35,873 nucleotides of DNA from Pelargonium cotyledonis (taxonomy: Eukaryota > Streptophyta > Magnoliopsida > Geraniales > Geraniaceae), in the NCBI GenBank assembly GCA_036897625.1, contig JAYMTA010000183.1, positions 1-35,873 on the forward strand, given 5' to 3'. The position numbers were made by a program, and so were the translations under genes. The notes beneath the pieces were generated by a model that was not told where the DNA came from, made no database searches, and saw nothing but the letters and a program-made list of their open reading frames with translations. This document shows, piece by piece, positions 33,560 to 35,873 of this stretch; position 1 is the first letter of the stretch, and the number at the start of each line of letters is the position of its first letter.

Positions 33560-33660
33560 ATTTAGGGGTGGTTTTGAGTAATGTTCATGTCGTGTTGAAA
33601 GTTCGGTATTTTGTCAAATGGGCCGATCTGATTGTTATTCAGCCGCCACCGCCAACAAAA
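33560..33660. repeat. Dispersed repeat, family 1, fragment in the P450 promoter
   Basis: It starts TTTAGGGGTGG directly beside the TATA box and contains CATGTCGTGTTGAAAGTTCG at about 33586, matching the 5' part of the family-1 repeat at 9017 and the fragment near 11589. It is cut off near the retroposed insertion that follows. Confidence 0.5.
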
Positions 33661-33662
33661 GT

Positions 33663-34079
33663 CCAAATGTTTATTTTTTTTTTTAGAGGAAATAACTGAT
33701 ATTATTGCCAATGAATCATAACCAAGTTACAGACGCAAACACAACTGTAACCCCGAAGACCAAGAAAGAAAATAGAAACTCGACAAGGTCGACCCCCTAT
33801 ACCACCGATCTCAAATACCCGTATAGAAACGAAACAACTATAGTAACCCTATACCAAACATACACTCACGTCCTAACAGGAGACTTGAGTTTGTTGATAT
33901 AGAACAAAGGATCCATACCTAAACTACCAAAGAAACGCAAAAATAAACTTCTAACAAAGAAAGATAAACCACTAAACAAAACAAACTAAAAAACTAAGAT
34001 CCTACCGGTACAACCCAGATCTGAACTGAAGACGGCATTTTGCTTGTACTCCAACATCTCTTTGCACCAAATATTTATT
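33663..34079 (-). mobile_element. Retroposed fragment (LINE 3' end?) with A-tail and target duplication
   Basis: CCAAATGTTTATT (33663-33675) and CCAAATATTTATT (34067-34079) are near-identical direct repeats (12 of 13) flanking about 390 bp. The insert starts on the plus strand with a run of 11 T, i.e. it ends in an A-tail on the minus strand. Before the tail the minus strand reads TTGGTTATGATTCATTGGCA, like plant L1-type 3' UTRs. No reverse-transcriptase frame is present, as expected for a 5'-truncated copy. A retroposed mRNA tail is the alternative. Confidence 0.6.
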
Positions 34080-34896
34080 GTTATATGAGCCAATATAAAT
34101 AGTAGGCATAGTCATGTTGAAATGGACACATGTTTTATCACTACATTTGACCTAAACTCTTGATCGATAAGATACAAGTGAAAATATATATAGAAAAACA
34201 AAACAATCTCATATGTTTGGTTTTGTGTGAAACATTGTGGGTTTATTTATGGTTGTGAGATGTGACGATTAATATATGAAAATGTTTGGAACAATTAGCT
34301 TTGGGAGTGTAGTTAATGGATTAATTGTTTGTTTCTTCTAAGTCATTATCATACTTTTTATATTCAAATTTTAATTTTTGATTAAGAAGTTAGAGAAAAC
34401 GATGAGGGTACAAACTAACAAAGATTGACGAACAATGTCGTCTTGTTAGCGTGACATTTAGTTAAAATTTAAGCACAACTTAGATTTTCTAATAAATTTT
34501 TTTTTTCGAAGGGAAACATGTTTCTGAACCAGTTTGTGAGCATTTAGATTGTTCGAAAAATCGAAAATAAGGCGGTATGAACAAATTTTTGAAAAATAAA
34601 ACATCCCATAAAATTTAGCTCTACACATTATTTAGTCAAAAATTCTACACGTTCGAAAAATGATTAAAGGTCGATTAGATTCTTCGAATTAAATTTTTGT
34701 AAATGTTTTTATTGGTCAATATAATTCTTTTTTCTTCTTCTTATGATTTGGAAAATGAAAATTTTCCGGTTCAGAGCAACTCATAAACCGTAATTTATAA
34801 ATTGCAAGTAAATTCAAATTTTGGAGTAGTTTAATCCGGTTTATAATCTAATTTACTCATATACCCTCCAACTTGATACAAGCCAATTTAGTGATA
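34080..34896. other. AT-rich intergenic DNA
   Basis: I see no gene, RNA gene or clear repeat here. The DNA is strongly AT-rich, with short unremarkable frames on both strands. Confidence 0.6.
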
Positions 34897-35060
34897 TGGG
34901 CCAATTTCAGAGCCCAATGTAATTAATTAGAATCAGCCCATTTTTGGCCCATTAGGTTGTGACTTCTGTAATTTTGGGTTATCAATAAACAGAATATAAT
35001 CTCTCTCTCTGAATTCTCTCTTCTCTCTGATCTCTCCTCTCTCATTGAATGGTTGCTCTG
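34897..35060 (+). promoter_or_regulatory. Promoter of a gene leaving the right edge
   Basis: TGGGCC at 34897-34902 and GGCCCA at 34946-34951 are site-II-type elements, bound by TCP factors and typical of plant housekeeping promoters. A CT-rich tract (about 35000-35045) like a leader follows. No TATA box is obvious, which fits this promoter class. Confidence 0.4.
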
Positions 35061-35872
35061 CCATTCTTCTTCTTAGAGCTTAAACTACCATTTATTTATC
35101 CTTAATTAAAAGGATCGTATCACAACTTTACCTTATTTTCTTTTTCCTCATCACTTCACTCACTGGGTTATCCTCTGAAAAACCCACTCAGCTTCTGAAG
35201 AAACGAACCACCGACCTCGAATACTTCCGGGAGCTTATTTCCGGCGACGATAATGTAAGTCCGATTCTGGGTTTTCTCAAGCAAATTGAGCATTTGGGTT
35301 TGTGACTGATTGGATTTAGATGTTTCTCTACCGGCATTTTTAGTTTTTGTTGTTTGTTAATCTCCAAAATTATTGCCAACTATAGTTGAATTAGCTTTGT
35401 TTCGATACATTTTCAGGATTCGGTGGTGTTTTATTATCTGGGTTCTGGTTGTGGTTCTGATTGGAGCACTTAATTTAATTCAAGTTCATGCCTTTTTTGT
35501 ATTTGTTTGCTGCAAAAAGTGTTTTTATTTTCCATTTTTTTGTTTGTAAGATTTGTAATATATTTTGTGTAGGTGTTAAATTATGAACTGGGAAGAGGTA
35601 GTTTGTGACCTTTTCTTCATGTTTACTGCTTGTGTGTATCTATAGAATGCTACTTTTTCAGTTAGGAAAAGAAGAAGCAGTGAGGCTCTTATCAATTTTC
35701 TTAAATGGTATTGATTTGTTAAGCATTGGGTTGTTTTGTTGATTCATGTACAACTTTGCAGAGTTTGTTTCATATGAGGTGAAAATTGTTGATGTCTAGC
35801 TCTCTTGCTGTGCATTGGTTTTTACTTGTTGTGTTTTCGTGCTTGGTAAAACAATTTTTGCTACGAAGCAAG
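35000..35872 (+). other. Possible 5' end of an unidentified gene (partial)
   Basis: After the CT-rich leader an 18-codon frame (35049-35105) is probably a short upstream ORF. A good donor (AAT then GTAAGT) lies at 35254/35255. Further acceptor-donor pairs bracket 35573-35597, 35662-35707 and perhaps 35762-35778. Starting at the ATG at 35583, these splice to an open frame of 26 codons beginning MNWEELGKEEAVRLL, which I do not recognise. A second reading, coding through 35168-35254 (...TTDLEYFRELISGDDN), lacks an in-frame ATG. All of this is inference from splice-like sites, and the gene runs off the window. Confidence 0.3.
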
Positions 35873-35873
35873 T

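Noticed and set aside
1-35873. A new multi-gene system or biosynthetic cluster
   Set aside because: The four clear genes belong to unrelated, well-known families with ordinary structure, and a single P450 next to housekeeping genes does not make a cluster.

Overview
This is nuclear DNA of a flowering plant, almost certainly a eudicot. The evidence is long AT-rich introns with plant splice sites, CT-rich leaders, AAACCCTA boxes, and four recognisable plant genes whose spliced reading frames stay open with correct phase at every junction. I cannot fix the species. All exon calls are my own reading of splice sites plus family knowledge; there is no transcript support.

Layout. (1) 220-8896, plus strand: a 19-exon chloroplast ABC1/UbiB-type atypical kinase, most like ABC1K8 (OSA1/ATH13), 746 aa. 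(2) 8897-13746: about 4.8 kb of old repeats, including a possible 3' UTR intron of the kinase gene, a SINE relic and a small inverted-repeat element. (3) 13747-20078, plus strand: a 3-exon leucine-rich-repeat receptor-like kinase of the At5g10020 (SIRK1) type, 1056 aa, whose kinase domain lacks the HRD aspartate. (4) 21426-30925, plus strand: a 16-exon SMU1 splicing-factor homologue, LisH-CTLH-WD40, 513 aa. (5) 31216-33513, minus strand: a 2-exon cytochrome P450 of the CYP71 clan, CYP736A-like, 507 aa, convergent with SMU1. (6) 33560-34079: repeat-derived DNA, including a retroposed fragment with a near-perfect 13-bp target duplication, directly upstream of the P450. (7) 34897-35872: promoter, leader and perhaps the first short exons of another plus-strand gene that leaves the window.

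The genes do not form a pathway. They are an ordinary mix of chloroplast kinase, plasma-membrane receptor, spliceosome factor and specialised-metabolism P450. I found no undescribed multi-gene system. The less ordinary signals are structural: a GC-AG intron and a decayed exon copy in the ABC1K gene, tandem triplications inside first introns of two neighbouring genes, a three-copy family of small elements with TAGAGCTGG/CCAGCTCTA ends, and a P450 promoter whose upstream DNA is mobile-element sequence from just behind the TATA box.
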